A stretch of 29,318 bases of DNA from SFWF01 sp045591645 (GTDB lineage: Bacteria; Bacillota; Clostridia; Oscillospirales; Acutalibacteraceae): positions 1 through 29,318 of the forward strand of contig JAZNTG010000007.1 of the NCBI GenBank assembly GCA_045591645.1. Direction: 5' to 3'. The notes beneath the pieces were generated by a model. It searched no databases and had not been told where the DNA came from. It worked only from the letters and a program-made list of their open reading frames with translations. Each line of letters begins with the position of its first letter. The stretch's first letter is position 1. Below are positions 15,099 to 21,150 of this stretch, in pieces. A program made the translations under genes and the position numbers.

Positions 15099-15110
15099 CG
15101 TCTCCGCCAA
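15089..15110 (+). repeat. Duplicate of the tRNA-Ser 3' end (att-like)
   Basis: Twenty-two bases identical to 14920-14941 (T arm through CCA plus one A). The copies are 169 bases apart in direct orientation, as left by a small insertion targeted to the tRNA 3' end or by incomplete excision of a larger one. No integrase gene is present nearby. Confidence 0.75.
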
Positions 15111-15148
15111 AGAATAACCGCAACTTTGATACAAGTTGCGGTTATTCT
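15111..15148 (+). terminator. Hairpin T1
   Basis: A perfect 16-bp stem (AGAATAACCGCAACTT / AAGTTGCGGTTATTCT) with loop TGATAC, then CTTTTT. It shares its outer stem and loop with T2 (15693-15730) while the inner stem differs in a compensated way. The -35 box of the next gene lies in its 3' arm. Confidence 0.85.
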
Positions 15149-15164
15149 CTTTTTGTGATATAAT
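15136..15164 (+). promoter_or_regulatory. Promoter of the first orphan gene
   Basis: TTGCGG (15136-15141), 17-base spacer, extended -10 TGATATAAT (TATAAT at 15159-15164). The -35 box overlaps hairpin T1. Confidence 0.65.
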
Positions 15165-15185
15165 GATAAAAAGGCGGTGGTTATT

Positions 15186-15611
15186 GTGTTCTTCTCTAAA
15201 CGAAATCGTATTATAAAAAAGGCTGTCAAAAAAACGGTTTCGGATTTTGCCGACAGAACCCCGAAAATATATGAGCATTTCTTCTATGGTGCATTTGATA
15301 TTGCACCGCAGTATCTTGTGGTTTGGTATCTGTTTCAGACTGATGCTGAATTAGAAACTGCAAAATCATCTGGCTATTGTGATGATCTGGAGAAAGCGAC
15401 AATTTCCAATTTGATTGATCTTGGTTATCCGCAAGAAGCGTTTGAAATTACAAACACGGGTACTCCCAACATTACCTTTTGCGGTGGCACAGAAGAGGAT
15501 CAGCAAAACATTTTGAATTCGTTAACATATAGAAAAGTCATGATTTCCTTCACTACGAAGGAAGATATAGACAATAAGGCAAATGGCGATTATCATGTGT
15601 ATTTTCAGTAA
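15186..15611 (+). CDS. Orphan gene 1, hypothetical protein
   Basis: Not assigned to a family. The protein (141 aa) is soluble-looking, with a basic N-terminus (SKRNRIIKKAVKKTV), an aromatic middle (YEHFFYGAFDIAPQYLVVWY), a single CDD and a FCGG, and a conserved-looking end (KEDIDNKANGDYHVYFQ). No signal peptide or membrane helix is evident. I start it at the GTG at 15186 because AAGGCGG ends eight bases upstream; an in-frame GTG at 15177 overlaps that site. Codon use is AT-rich relative to the operons on either side. The gene stands alone, with its own promoter and a hairpin pair after it (15613-15730), in a repeat-filled islet behind a tRNA, so it is probably acquired cargo. Confidence 0.7.
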   Translation: MFFSKRNRIIKKAVKKTVSDFADRTPKIYEHFFYGAFDIAPQYLVVWYLFQTDAELETAKSSGYCDDLEKATISNLIDLGYPQEAFEITNTGTPNITFCGGTEEDQQNILNSLTYRKVMISFTTKEDIDNKANGDYHVYFQ

Positions 15612-15612
15612 A

Positions 15613-15661
15613 TGCACCCCCTAAAATCACTTTGCACCCCCTTACCTCAAAAGGGGGTGCA
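15613..15661 (+). terminator. Terminator R1 with a duplicated 5' arm
   Basis: TGCACCCCCT occurs twice (15613-15622 and 15633-15642) and both copies can pair with the single AGGGGGTGCA (15652-15661). The nearer pairing gives a tight hairpin followed by TTTG. It ends orphan gene 1. Confidence 0.75.
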
Positions 15662-15690
15662 TTTGTATTAAAATCAGGGTTAGTCTTCAA
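15631..15690 (+). repeat. 60-bp direct repeat after orphan gene 1
   Basis: Matches 16561-16620 at 56 of 60 positions, including the GCACCCCC hairpin and a 30-base tail ending in GTCTTCAA. Each copy directly follows one orphan gene. Confidence 0.85.
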
Positions 15691-15692
15691 AG

Positions 15693-15730
15693 AATAACCG
15701 TCATTCTGATACAACGGAATGGCGGTTATT
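15693..15730 (+). terminator. Hairpin T2, covarying with T1
   Basis: AATAACCGTCATTC pairs with GAATGGCGGTTATT (one wobble) around TGATACAACG. Outer stem and TGATACAA match T1; the inner stem sequence is different yet still paired. This supports selection for structure. Confidence 0.75.
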
Positions 15731-15803
15731 TTATACCTAAAATTGGAGTTTTGCGAACTTTTAGGTCAATAAATCAACAAACCTCTTGATTATGCCATTT
15801 TAA

Positions 15804-15901
15804 ATCGTTGAATGATTGGTAATCGTTAAATTATATGCCTAATAGTTGATTTGTTAGGTAATCGTTGAATCATCTGCGTAAACGTTGAAATATAGTTGTA
15901 C
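15804..15901 (+). promoter_or_regulatory. Helically phased direct-repeat array upstream of orphan gene 2
   Basis: Ten-base units of the type ATCGTTGAAT start at 15804, 15822, 15842, 15861 and 15881, with a weaker sixth at 15892. Sequences: ATCGTTGAAT, ATCGTTAAAT, ATAGTTGATT, ATCGTTGAAT, AACGTTGAAA, ATAGTTGTAC. The 18-20-base period places all on one helix face, and the fifth overlaps the -35 box. The units match most positions of the LytTR response-regulator consensus (direct repeats with central GTT, about two turns apart). The regulator is not in the window. Confidence 0.65.
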
Positions 15902-15913
15902 CTATGGTATAAT
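15885..15913 (+). promoter_or_regulatory. Promoter of orphan gene 2
   Basis: TTGAAA (15885-15890), 17-base spacer, TATAAT (15908-15913), 21 bases before the ATG. Confidence 0.8.
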
Positions 15914-15933
15914 TTATTTAAGGAGGGGAGAGT

Positions 15934-16548
15934 ATGGATAACTGCCTATTACCAGAATTAGAGCGTACTTTTAAAAAGTGTTCCGATTGCTTACTGCATC
16001 CTGATTACATTGCCAGCCTGAATAAACTATACAATATAGAACTATCACAAGAACTTATTGATTATCTGTGCAATAAAATTACTTCTAAAAAACATATCTG
16101 GGAAATACGATTCGATCATCTTCGTATTCTACTACTCAATCCCTCTGCAAAAGCATTTGATCTGAAAGAGTTCTATTTTGAAAATTTGAAAAAATGCCGC
16201 AGAATTGCAATGAAGATTTTTTATATTCGCGGATATGCAATTTATGCTTCAGAGGAAGAATTGAATCCGGTAATGGAGAAATTCCGAAAAAACCTCGATA
16301 AGAATCACGACTATATTGACTATAACTACTTGTTGTCGGTTGCAGGAATTCCGTATCTTGTAGACACATATGGGTATGATTGCTTTGTGAGAACTCTTGA
16401 AAAGGCGGAGGAAGAACATCAACGAATCGACCCGCTGCTCCGAGGATACTTCACATTAAATGTAAAGCTTGAACAAGTTGATCTTCTGTCTATTGAGGAA
16501 GTTTGGCGGCGGTCAGAGCGTTTTTTGGAAAAATGCCCAAACAAGTAA
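15934..16548 (+). CDS. Orphan gene 2, hypothetical helical protein
   Basis: Not assigned to a family. The 204-aa protein looks almost entirely alpha-helical and soluble, with no signal peptide. It resembles repeat-helix (HEAT/TPR-like) proteins in composition, with regularly spaced Leu/Tyr/Phe and charged residues (ELIDYLCNKI, FYFENLKKCRRIAMKIFYIR, DPLLRGYFTLNVKL), but no defined motif was recognised. GGAGG with good spacing precedes the ATG at 15934. The gene is AT-rich compared with neighbours. Its promoter is overlaid by a phased repeat array, so expression is probably induced by a dedicated regulator. The same 60-bp repeat that follows orphan gene 1 follows it after 12 bases. Confidence 0.75.
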   Translation: MDNCLLPELERTFKKCSDCLLHPDYIASLNKLYNIELSQELIDYLCNKITSKKHIWEIRFDHLRILLLNPSAKAFDLKEFYFENLKKCRRIAMKIFYIRGYAIYASEEELNPVMEKFRKNLDKNHDYIDYNYLLSVAGIPYLVDTYGYDCFVRTLEKAEEEHQRIDPLLRGYFTLNVKLEQVDLLSIEEVWRRSERFLEKCPNK

Positions 16549-16560
16549 TGATTCACCTTG

Positions 16561-16620
16561 TTTGCACCCCCTAATCTCAAAAGGGGGTGCATTTGTATTA
16601 AAATTAGGGTCAGTCTTCAA
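16561..16620 (+). repeat. 60-bp direct repeat after orphan gene 2, with hairpin R2
   Basis: Second copy of 15631-15690. TGCACCCCCT (16563-16572) pairs with AGGGGGTGCA (16582-16591) and acts as a terminator. Confidence 0.85.
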
Positions 16621-16626
16621 AATTAA

Positions 16627-16657
16627 GGAATCATACCTTTGGTGTGGTTCATTATTT
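16627..16657 (+). terminator. Hairpin T3
   Basis: GAATCATACC pairs with GGTGTGGTTC (two wobbles) around TTT, followed by ATTATTTTTTT. Similar in sequence to the tRNA-Ser terminator T0. Confidence 0.75.
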
Positions 16658-16659
16658 TT

Positions 16660-16810
16660 TTGTGGTGGTGCGAGTGTGAGAGGTAGTTCGTCGAAGCAGT
16701 TCAAAATGCGCGATAGCATTTTGAAACTGTGAAGTCGGGAGCACGAAGGTTTTGCCGCTTGCCGCTCGGAGCGATCGGCATAAGCAGAGCGCACCGTATC
16801 TCTTTACGCC
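16660..16810. other. Non-coding structured stretch
   Basis: No ORF with a ribosome binding site. A hairpin CAGTTCAAAATGC / GCATTTTGAAACTG (16697-16729, one bulge) and a GC-rich folded stretch around GCCGCTTGCCGCTCGGAGCG are visible. GGTGCG near 16677 and CGCACC near 16791 form a weak terminal inverted pair, similar in plan to the element at 14990-15098. Confidence 0.4.
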
Positions 16811-16817
16811 GCCAAGG

Positions 16818-16847
16818 ACTCCTTGAAGATTTTATCCTTCAAGGAGT
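16818..16847 (+). terminator. Hairpin T4
   Basis: ACTCCTTGAAG and CTTCAAGGAGT pair perfectly, followed by TTTTCT. Confidence 0.75.
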
Positions 16848-16859
16848 TTTCTCATACGA

Positions 16860-16899
16860 AAAGAATGGGGTCCTCCAAAGGAAGGAAGCCCCATTCTTT
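16860..16899. terminator. Hairpin T5, end of yfhO
   Basis: AAAGAATGGGG and CCCCATTCTTT pair perfectly, with further CTCC/GGAAG pairing inside. A/T-rich on both sides; it lies 29 bases past the stop of the minus-strand yfhO-like gene and probably ends that transcript. Confidence 0.75.
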
Positions 16900-16927
16900 A
16901 TTCTTCGACTGACTCTGTTTTTTAGAT

Positions 16928-19363
16928 TTATTCAGGCTTAGTCCACTGAGCTAAGAGTGACTCGCCCTCAGGATATTCGGGAATTCTTTTTTCAAGCCTT
17001 GAAAAGATCACCAAGTACGCAACAAGTATCAGCAGAGCAACGCTCGAAATTATAAGACCTGTGCTAAGTCCCGGTGTCTCGTATTCAAATACGATAGTGC
17101 TTGTACCCTCGTCTACGGGTACCGCCATAAATCCAACATTCACCTTTTCTATATTAACAGGTTCACCGTTTACATAAGCCGTCCAACCCTCATCGTAGGG
17201 AATCGAAAAGAATACAAGGGTATCTTTTTTTCTTTCTACCGTCGCCGTGAAGCTGTTTTTATCAGTTTTGAAGGCTGTCGCAGAGCTTTTGCGTCTGGCT
17301 TTGCAGTCTTGCTGCATAGTGTTGTCACTTAAATTCAAAAGGCTGCCGTCGTCATAGTATTCATCCATGCTCACAAACATATGACCGTATTTTTCTATCT
17401 GCTCGTCGCTTAATACTATCGCCTTGAGCATCAGCTTTGCCTTTTCGGTGTCCGAATAGTCTTGGCAATCCTCCTCTGTCATATAGACATCATACGAGAA
17501 ACCGTAGGGAATATAGTTTGTATTCTCATAAATATTGTAGCCCGACTCATTTCCGATAAGCTTGTATCCAAACATTTCATTTCTGCCATTTTTGTCAGTA
17601 AAATCATCCGAAGATGCTTCTCTTTCCAGCAGATACTTGACCGAAAGCAAGGCCCTCGCAGGATACGAATCGACTGTCGGACGGCTAGCCACACCTCGCT
17701 GCTCGCCTATAAACTTCCAGAACTCGGTAACCGATGGCGGCACTATGGAATGGAAGCAGTTGATGCTCGAATATCCTAGGAACATCGCTGTATTATCTAT
17801 GCCCGAATAGACATCAATTCGGTAGCCATCCCTGTCAGCTTCGAGCACAAGGTCGCTTTCTATAAGATTGTCTATCATTTCTGTATCGCTATAGGAGTGG
17901 CTCTTGCCCGAAGCGATAAAGAAATTTGCATATCCTATAGAAAATATCGCAATAACTATAATTGCATTTTGCAGGAACTTTTCAAAGTTTCTGCGCTTCT
18001 GTCGAAGCAAGAAAGCGAGTGCAACAAGACCAAGCAATGCAATGCCGACCGTTGCGATAAACCGCCACATATACATGGAATTTTTTGGGTCTGTATAAAG
18101 GCCTATTATGACCTCTTTGGAGTCCGCCGCCTTCTGTGGGAACAGACCTATTACAAGAGCTATGACAAGGGTTATGGCCGAAACATTTATAAACGGCTTT
18201 TTCCATTCTATCGCGCTGTCCTCAAGTGCTATAACGGTAGCAAGACACATCATAAGAATGGGCATATAGAACCACCGCGCATAGTATGCATCGTTAAACA
18301 TATAGAAAGCAGAATTTAATACGGGAACGAGTGCCATTACGGTACAGGTTACAATAATACGCTTTAGCCAATTTCCCTTTCTTGCTTTACAGTATGCAAA
18401 CACACCGACCATACTGAACACCGGCATCCAAGCACCAAGGGATGACCACTTGACATCAGCCTTTGGGAACATTACAGGACGCGCAGGAAGATCAGGTGGG
18501 AAAAAGAATATTTCTATAATATTTGCATATATACTTTCTTTTCCGTAAAGGATCGAATTCCATCCAAGCGATATATTGTCGACCCTGCCTGAATCGGCTA
18601 TTGCAAGGTATGACGGAAGTAAAATAAATGCCGCCATAAGAATTCCGAGAATAGCCTCAAAAAAGATCCACAGCACTAAGCTCCAATGCGGTTTGACCGC
18701 TTCTGATATGATGCGCACAAATAAATATATGACACCGAATACAAGCATTCCTACAAAGAAGAAATAATTAACAACAGCGCACACGCATACCATAATAGCG
18801 AAAAAGCCGCGTTTATTTTCGGTTATAAGGTATTCGAAGGATAGAAGCAATAGTGGGAAGAAAATCAGCGGTTCGTGAAAATGATTAAAAAATATGTTAT
18901 ATACCGAAAAGCCCGAAAATGCATACAGCATTGCACCTATCTGTGCTGTAACGGGATTTTTTGCAAATCGGTTTATATAAAGAAATGCTGTCACGGCTGC
19001 GCAGCCAAATTTTAAAATAAGCAGCGGCCCCATAAGATAAGGCACAAACGAATTCGAAAACGGTATTGTCAACCAAAAGAACGGACTGCCCAAAAGATAA
19101 AAAGAATAAGATCCGATAAAATTAGCGCCTAGGTCAGTATTGAAGCTCCATCCCAGCTCACCGTTTCTTACCGCATCATGTGCCAGCTGATAAAAAGGTA
19201 TCTGCTGAACATTAAAATCTCCGAAAAATAAAAAATATCCCCCATCAGACATCATATAAGGAACAAAAAAACATATTGCGCAAGTTATTGCCGTTATAAA
19301 TACGTTCAACGCCATACCCTTTTGCTTTGGCAATAATTTTCGTTTCGCCTCACTAAAGCTCAT
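16928..19363 (-). CDS. YfhO family membrane glycosyltransferase-like protein
   Basis: The 811-aa protein has about 12-13 transmembrane helices over residues 20-495 and an extracytoplasmic beta-rich domain (about 500-775), then a final helix (about 780-800), the YfhO plan. Typical stretches are PYMMSDGGYFLFFGDFNVQQ (acidic motif in the first outer loop, as in GT-C enzymes), YAFSGFSVYNIFFNHFHEP, and the C-terminal YDEGWTAYVNGEPV then NVGFMAVPVDEG. YfhO is linked to glycosylation of lipoteichoic acid in Bacillus and Listeria; the sugar and acceptor here are unknown. AGGTGG lies just before the ATG. Transcribed alone from a promoter overlapping the divergent YfbR promoter. Confidence 0.88.
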   Translation of the reverse strand: MSFSEAKRKLLPKQKGMALNVFITAITCAICFFVPYMMSDGGYFLFFGDFNVQQIPFYQLAHDAVRNGELGWSFNTDLGANFIGSYSFYLLGSPFFWLTIPFSNSFVPYLMGPLLILKFGCAAVTAFLYINRFAKNPVTAQIGAMLYAFSGFSVYNIFFNHFHEPLIFFPLLLLSFEYLITENKRGFFAIMVCVCAVVNYFFFVGMLVFGVIYLFVRIISEAVKPHWSLVLWIFFEAILGILMAAFILLPSYLAIADSGRVDNISLGWNSILYGKESIYANIIEIFFFPPDLPARPVMFPKADVKWSSLGAWMPVFSMVGVFAYCKARKGNWLKRIIVTCTVMALVPVLNSAFYMFNDAYYARWFYMPILMMCLATVIALEDSAIEWKKPFINVSAITLVIALVIGLFPQKAADSKEVIIGLYTDPKNSMYMWRFIATVGIALLGLVALAFLLRQKRRNFEKFLQNAIIVIAIFSIGYANFFIASGKSHSYSDTEMIDNLIESDLVLEADRDGYRIDVYSGIDNTAMFLGYSSINCFHSIVPPSVTEFWKFIGEQRGVASRPTVDSYPARALLSVKYLLEREASSDDFTDKNGRNEMFGYKLIGNESGYNIYENTNYIPYGFSYDVYMTEEDCQDYSDTEKAKLMLKAIVLSDEQIEKYGHMFVSMDEYYDDGSLLNLSDNTMQQDCKARRKSSATAFKTDKNSFTATVERKKDTLVFFSIPYDEGWTAYVNGEPVNIEKVNVGFMAVPVDEGTSTIVFEYETPGLSTGLIISSVALLILVAYLVIFSRLEKRIPEYPEGESLLAQWTKPE

Positions 19364-19393
19364 TTTCCCACCTGACTTTCTTAAAAAATCTAT

Positions 19394-19421
19394 TTGATAT
19401 TATATCATTTAATGGTATAAT
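19394..19421 (+). promoter_or_regulatory. Promoter of the YfbR-birA pair
   Basis: Plus-strand TTGATA (19394-19399), 16-base spacer, TATAAT (19416-19421). It occupies almost the same bases as the divergent promoter. Confidence 0.7.
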
Positions 19422-19427
19422 AGTCAA
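19399..19427 (-). promoter_or_regulatory. Promoter of the yfhO-like gene
   Basis: Minus-strand TTGACT (19422-19427), 17-base spacer, TATAAT (19399-19404), 36 bases from the start. Confidence 0.8.
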
Positions 19428-19445
19428 CAAAGGAGTGTGTGCAAA

Positions 19446-20030
19446 ATGCAGAGTCATTTTTATGCTATATTGTCCCGAATGAAGTATATTAAGCGTTGGG
19501 GACTTATGAGAAATACAAGAGAAGAAAATTTAAGCGAGCACTCTTTAGAGGTTGCTTACATCGCTCATGCGTTGGCAATAATATCAAATAAAAGACTCAA
19601 AAACGATATCGATGCGAATGCCGCCGCCGTTGCCGCTATGTTTCACGACACCTCTGAAATACTTACAGGTGATCTTCCTACCCCGATAAAGTATTATAAC
19701 CCCGAAATAAAGGATGCATATAAAAAAATCGAGGTTGTAGCAGAGGATGAGCTTATAGGTATGCTGCCCTTAGATATGCAGGATGATTTGAGAGCGGTTT
19801 ATGAGCCCGATGAAAAAATCGCAAAATTCGTTAAGGCGGCAGACAAGCTTTCCGCGCTTATAAAATGCATTGAAGAAAAGAATATGGGAAATAATGAGTT
19901 CAAGTCTGCCGAAGAGTCGGCAAGAGCAGCTCTAAAGAGTATGGCTATGCCCGAGGTCGATATTTTTATAAATGAATTTCTTGACAGCTTTTCAATGACT
20001 CTTGACGAGCAAAGGCAGATAAAAAAATAA
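19446..20030 (+). CDS. HD-domain 5'-deoxynucleotidase, YfbR family
   Basis: A metal-dependent phosphohydrolase that removes phosphate from deoxynucleoside 5'-monophosphates. The family layout is clear: R17-W18 (substrate recognition, as R18/W19 of the E. coli enzyme), H32 in LSEHSLEVA, H67-D68 in AAMFHDTSEILTGDLPTPIK, and the downstream Asp in KAADKLSALIKC. The length (194 aa) is normal. I use the ATG at 19446, ten bases after AGGAG; the in-frame GTG at 19437 lies one base after that site. It overlaps birA by one base (TAATG), so both are co-translated. Confidence 0.92.
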   Translation: MQSHFYAILSRMKYIKRWGLMRNTREENLSEHSLEVAYIAHALAIISNKRLKNDIDANAAAVAAMFHDTSEILTGDLPTPIKYYNPEIKDAYKKIEVVAEDELIGMLPLDMQDDLRAVYEPDEKIAKFVKAADKLSALIKCIEEKNMGNNEFKSAEESARAALKSMAMPEVDIFINEFLDSFSMTLDEQRQIKK

Positions 20031-20737
20031 TGCTGCACAATATAAAGATTTTTCAGTTCAATTCAACCGACTCAACTAATTTGAGAGCACGTGAATATGT
20101 TCTTACAGGCGGCGCGCTCCCTGCCCTTTTTACAGCACGCGCACAGACCGCTGGCAGAGGCAGACGTGGAAGAAGCTTTTATTCGCCCAAGGATTCGGGG
20201 CTTTATATGACCCTTGCCCTTCCGTTCGATAATAGTTTTAATGAGGGAGTTGCTTTAACGGTTGCGGTATCGGTTGCTGTAGCAAGGGTGCTTATCCCCC
20301 TTACAGAAAAGCGCATAACCGTTAAATGGGTAAACGATATTTTAGCCGACGGCAAAAAGGCGGCAGGCATACTTTGCGAGGCCATAAAGGGTGCCGTGCT
20401 TATAGGTATAGGAATAAATCTTTCAACCGAAGAATTCCCCGAGGATATTGAGGCCACCGCTTCCTCTCTCCATATAATACAGGTCGATAAAAGACTCCTC
20501 GCCGAAAAAATTGCAGAGGAAATAATAAAGATTATAAAAGAAAATAATGTATGTATAATAGAAGAATACAAAACCCTCAGCGCTGTGCTTAGAGAGGATA
20601 TTTATTACATTAAAAACGGTGAGCGCTTTGATGCTCGCGCACTTGATATAGATGAAAATGGCGGTCTGATAGTTGAAAACTCAGACGGCACCAAAACTAT
20701 CCTCAACAGCGGAGAAATAACAATCAGAATAAAATAA
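20030..20737 (+). CDS. birA: Biotin-[acetyl-CoA-carboxylase] ligase
   Basis: Attaches biotin to the lysine of biotin carboxyl carrier proteins via biotinyl-AMP. The adenylation loop GRGRRGRSF, the biotin-binding KWVNDILADGKKAAGIL with its catalytic Lys, and GIGINLSTE are all present, followed by the small SH3-like C-terminal domain (about 185-235). At 235 aa it lacks the N-terminal helix-turn-helix of bifunctional BirA, so it should be an enzyme only and not a repressor. Start overlaps the preceding stop. No clear terminator directly follows. Confidence 0.93.
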   Translation: MLHNIKIFQFNSTDSTNLRAREYVLTGGALPALFTARAQTAGRGRRGRSFYSPKDSGLYMTLALPFDNSFNEGVALTVAVSVAVARVLIPLTEKRITVKWVNDILADGKKAAGILCEAIKGAVLIGIGINLSTEEFPEDIEATASSLHIIQVDKRLLAEKIAEEIIKIIKENNVCIIEEYKTLSAVLREDIYYIKNGERFDARALDIDENGGLIVENSDGTKTILNSGEITIRIK

Positions 20738-20829
20738 CAATTATTACTATTTGCAATTTTAGCCGTCTACAATTATAAAGCAACCTCTGGCGCAGATACC
20801 TTCCTATGTATGTCAATATAATACTAAAA

Positions 20830-20899
20830 ATTTTCAAAATATGTCCCAACGCCAAATTCGGGGTAATATATTGATTAACAGCGGTATTATTTTCAAAAT
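20830..20899 (+). promoter_or_regulatory. Paired palindromes upstream of the leader promoter
   Basis: The 11-base palindrome ATTTTCAAAAT occurs at 20830-20840 and 20889-20899, 59 bases apart; the second ends 13 bases before the -35 box. This fits an operator pair. The stretch 20738-20829 shows no gene. Confidence 0.4.
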
Positions 20900-20912
20900 C
20901 TCATAGGAAGTA

Positions 20913-20941
20913 TTGACATTTATTACCAACTGCACTATAAT
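20913..20941 (+). promoter_or_regulatory. Consensus promoter of the leader-amidase locus
   Basis: Perfect TTGACA (20913-20918), 17-base spacer, perfect TATAAT (20936-20941). Confidence 0.92.
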
Positions 20942-20983
20942 TATAGTAACAAGAAATAACAAGAGATATCGGAGGTGTTGGCA

Positions 20984-21055
20984 GTGATTCGTGAACTTAA
21001 AGCCTACGGCTCGTCGCGCCAAAAACGAAACCAACCGAAGATATCCCGCCAATAA
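20984..21055 (+). CDS. Leader peptide ORF, 23 aa
   Basis: GTG at 20984 with GGAGG eight bases upstream starts MIRELKAYGSSRQKRNQPKI then SRQ, a basic peptide. It lies about 37 bases after the expected transcription start and is followed by a terminator-like hairpin (21075-21110) before the 891-aa gene. GATATC before the ribosome binding site and GATATC inside the ORF (about 21040), together with TTGG/CCAA, can pair across the ORF, so its translation could change downstream folding. A leader-attenuation role is inferred; an independent small protein or sRNA is possible. Confidence 0.5.
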   Translation: MIRELKAYGSSRQKRNQPKISRQ

Positions 21056-21074
21056 CCTCTCCGTTTCATTCATT

Positions 21075-21110
21075 AAAGCGCGCAAGCCGTCCTCTCGGTT
21101 TGTGCGCTTT
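21075..21110 (+). terminator. Leader terminator-like hairpin
   Basis: AAAGCGCGCAAGCCG (21075-21089) pairs with CGGTTTGTGCGCTTT (21096-21110) with two wobbles and a six-base loop, then TCCTTT. It lies between the leader ORF and the gene at 21151, so read-through must be possible. Confidence 0.8.
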
Positions 21111-21150
21111 TCCTTTACCACAAAAATCACAACAGAAAGGAAATGATAAA

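Noticed and set aside
14896..15123. Minus-strand ORF ending RRRRDSNSRGIAP
   Set aside because: Antisense of tRNA-Ser; same kind of artefact.
15804..15901. Phased repeats as a CRISPR array or plasmid iterons
   Set aside because: Units are only ten bases with spacers of eight to ten, no cas or rep gene is present, and they overlap a promoter.
15631..16620. Repeats R1 and R2 as integron attC sites
   Set aside because: They are palindromic and follow cassette-like genes, but the paired RYYYAAC/GTTRRRY core sites are absent and no integrase is seen.
16513..16794. Minus-strand ORF of 93 codons after orphan gene 2
   Set aside because: It covers repeat R2 and hairpin T3 in antisense and has no ribosome binding site.
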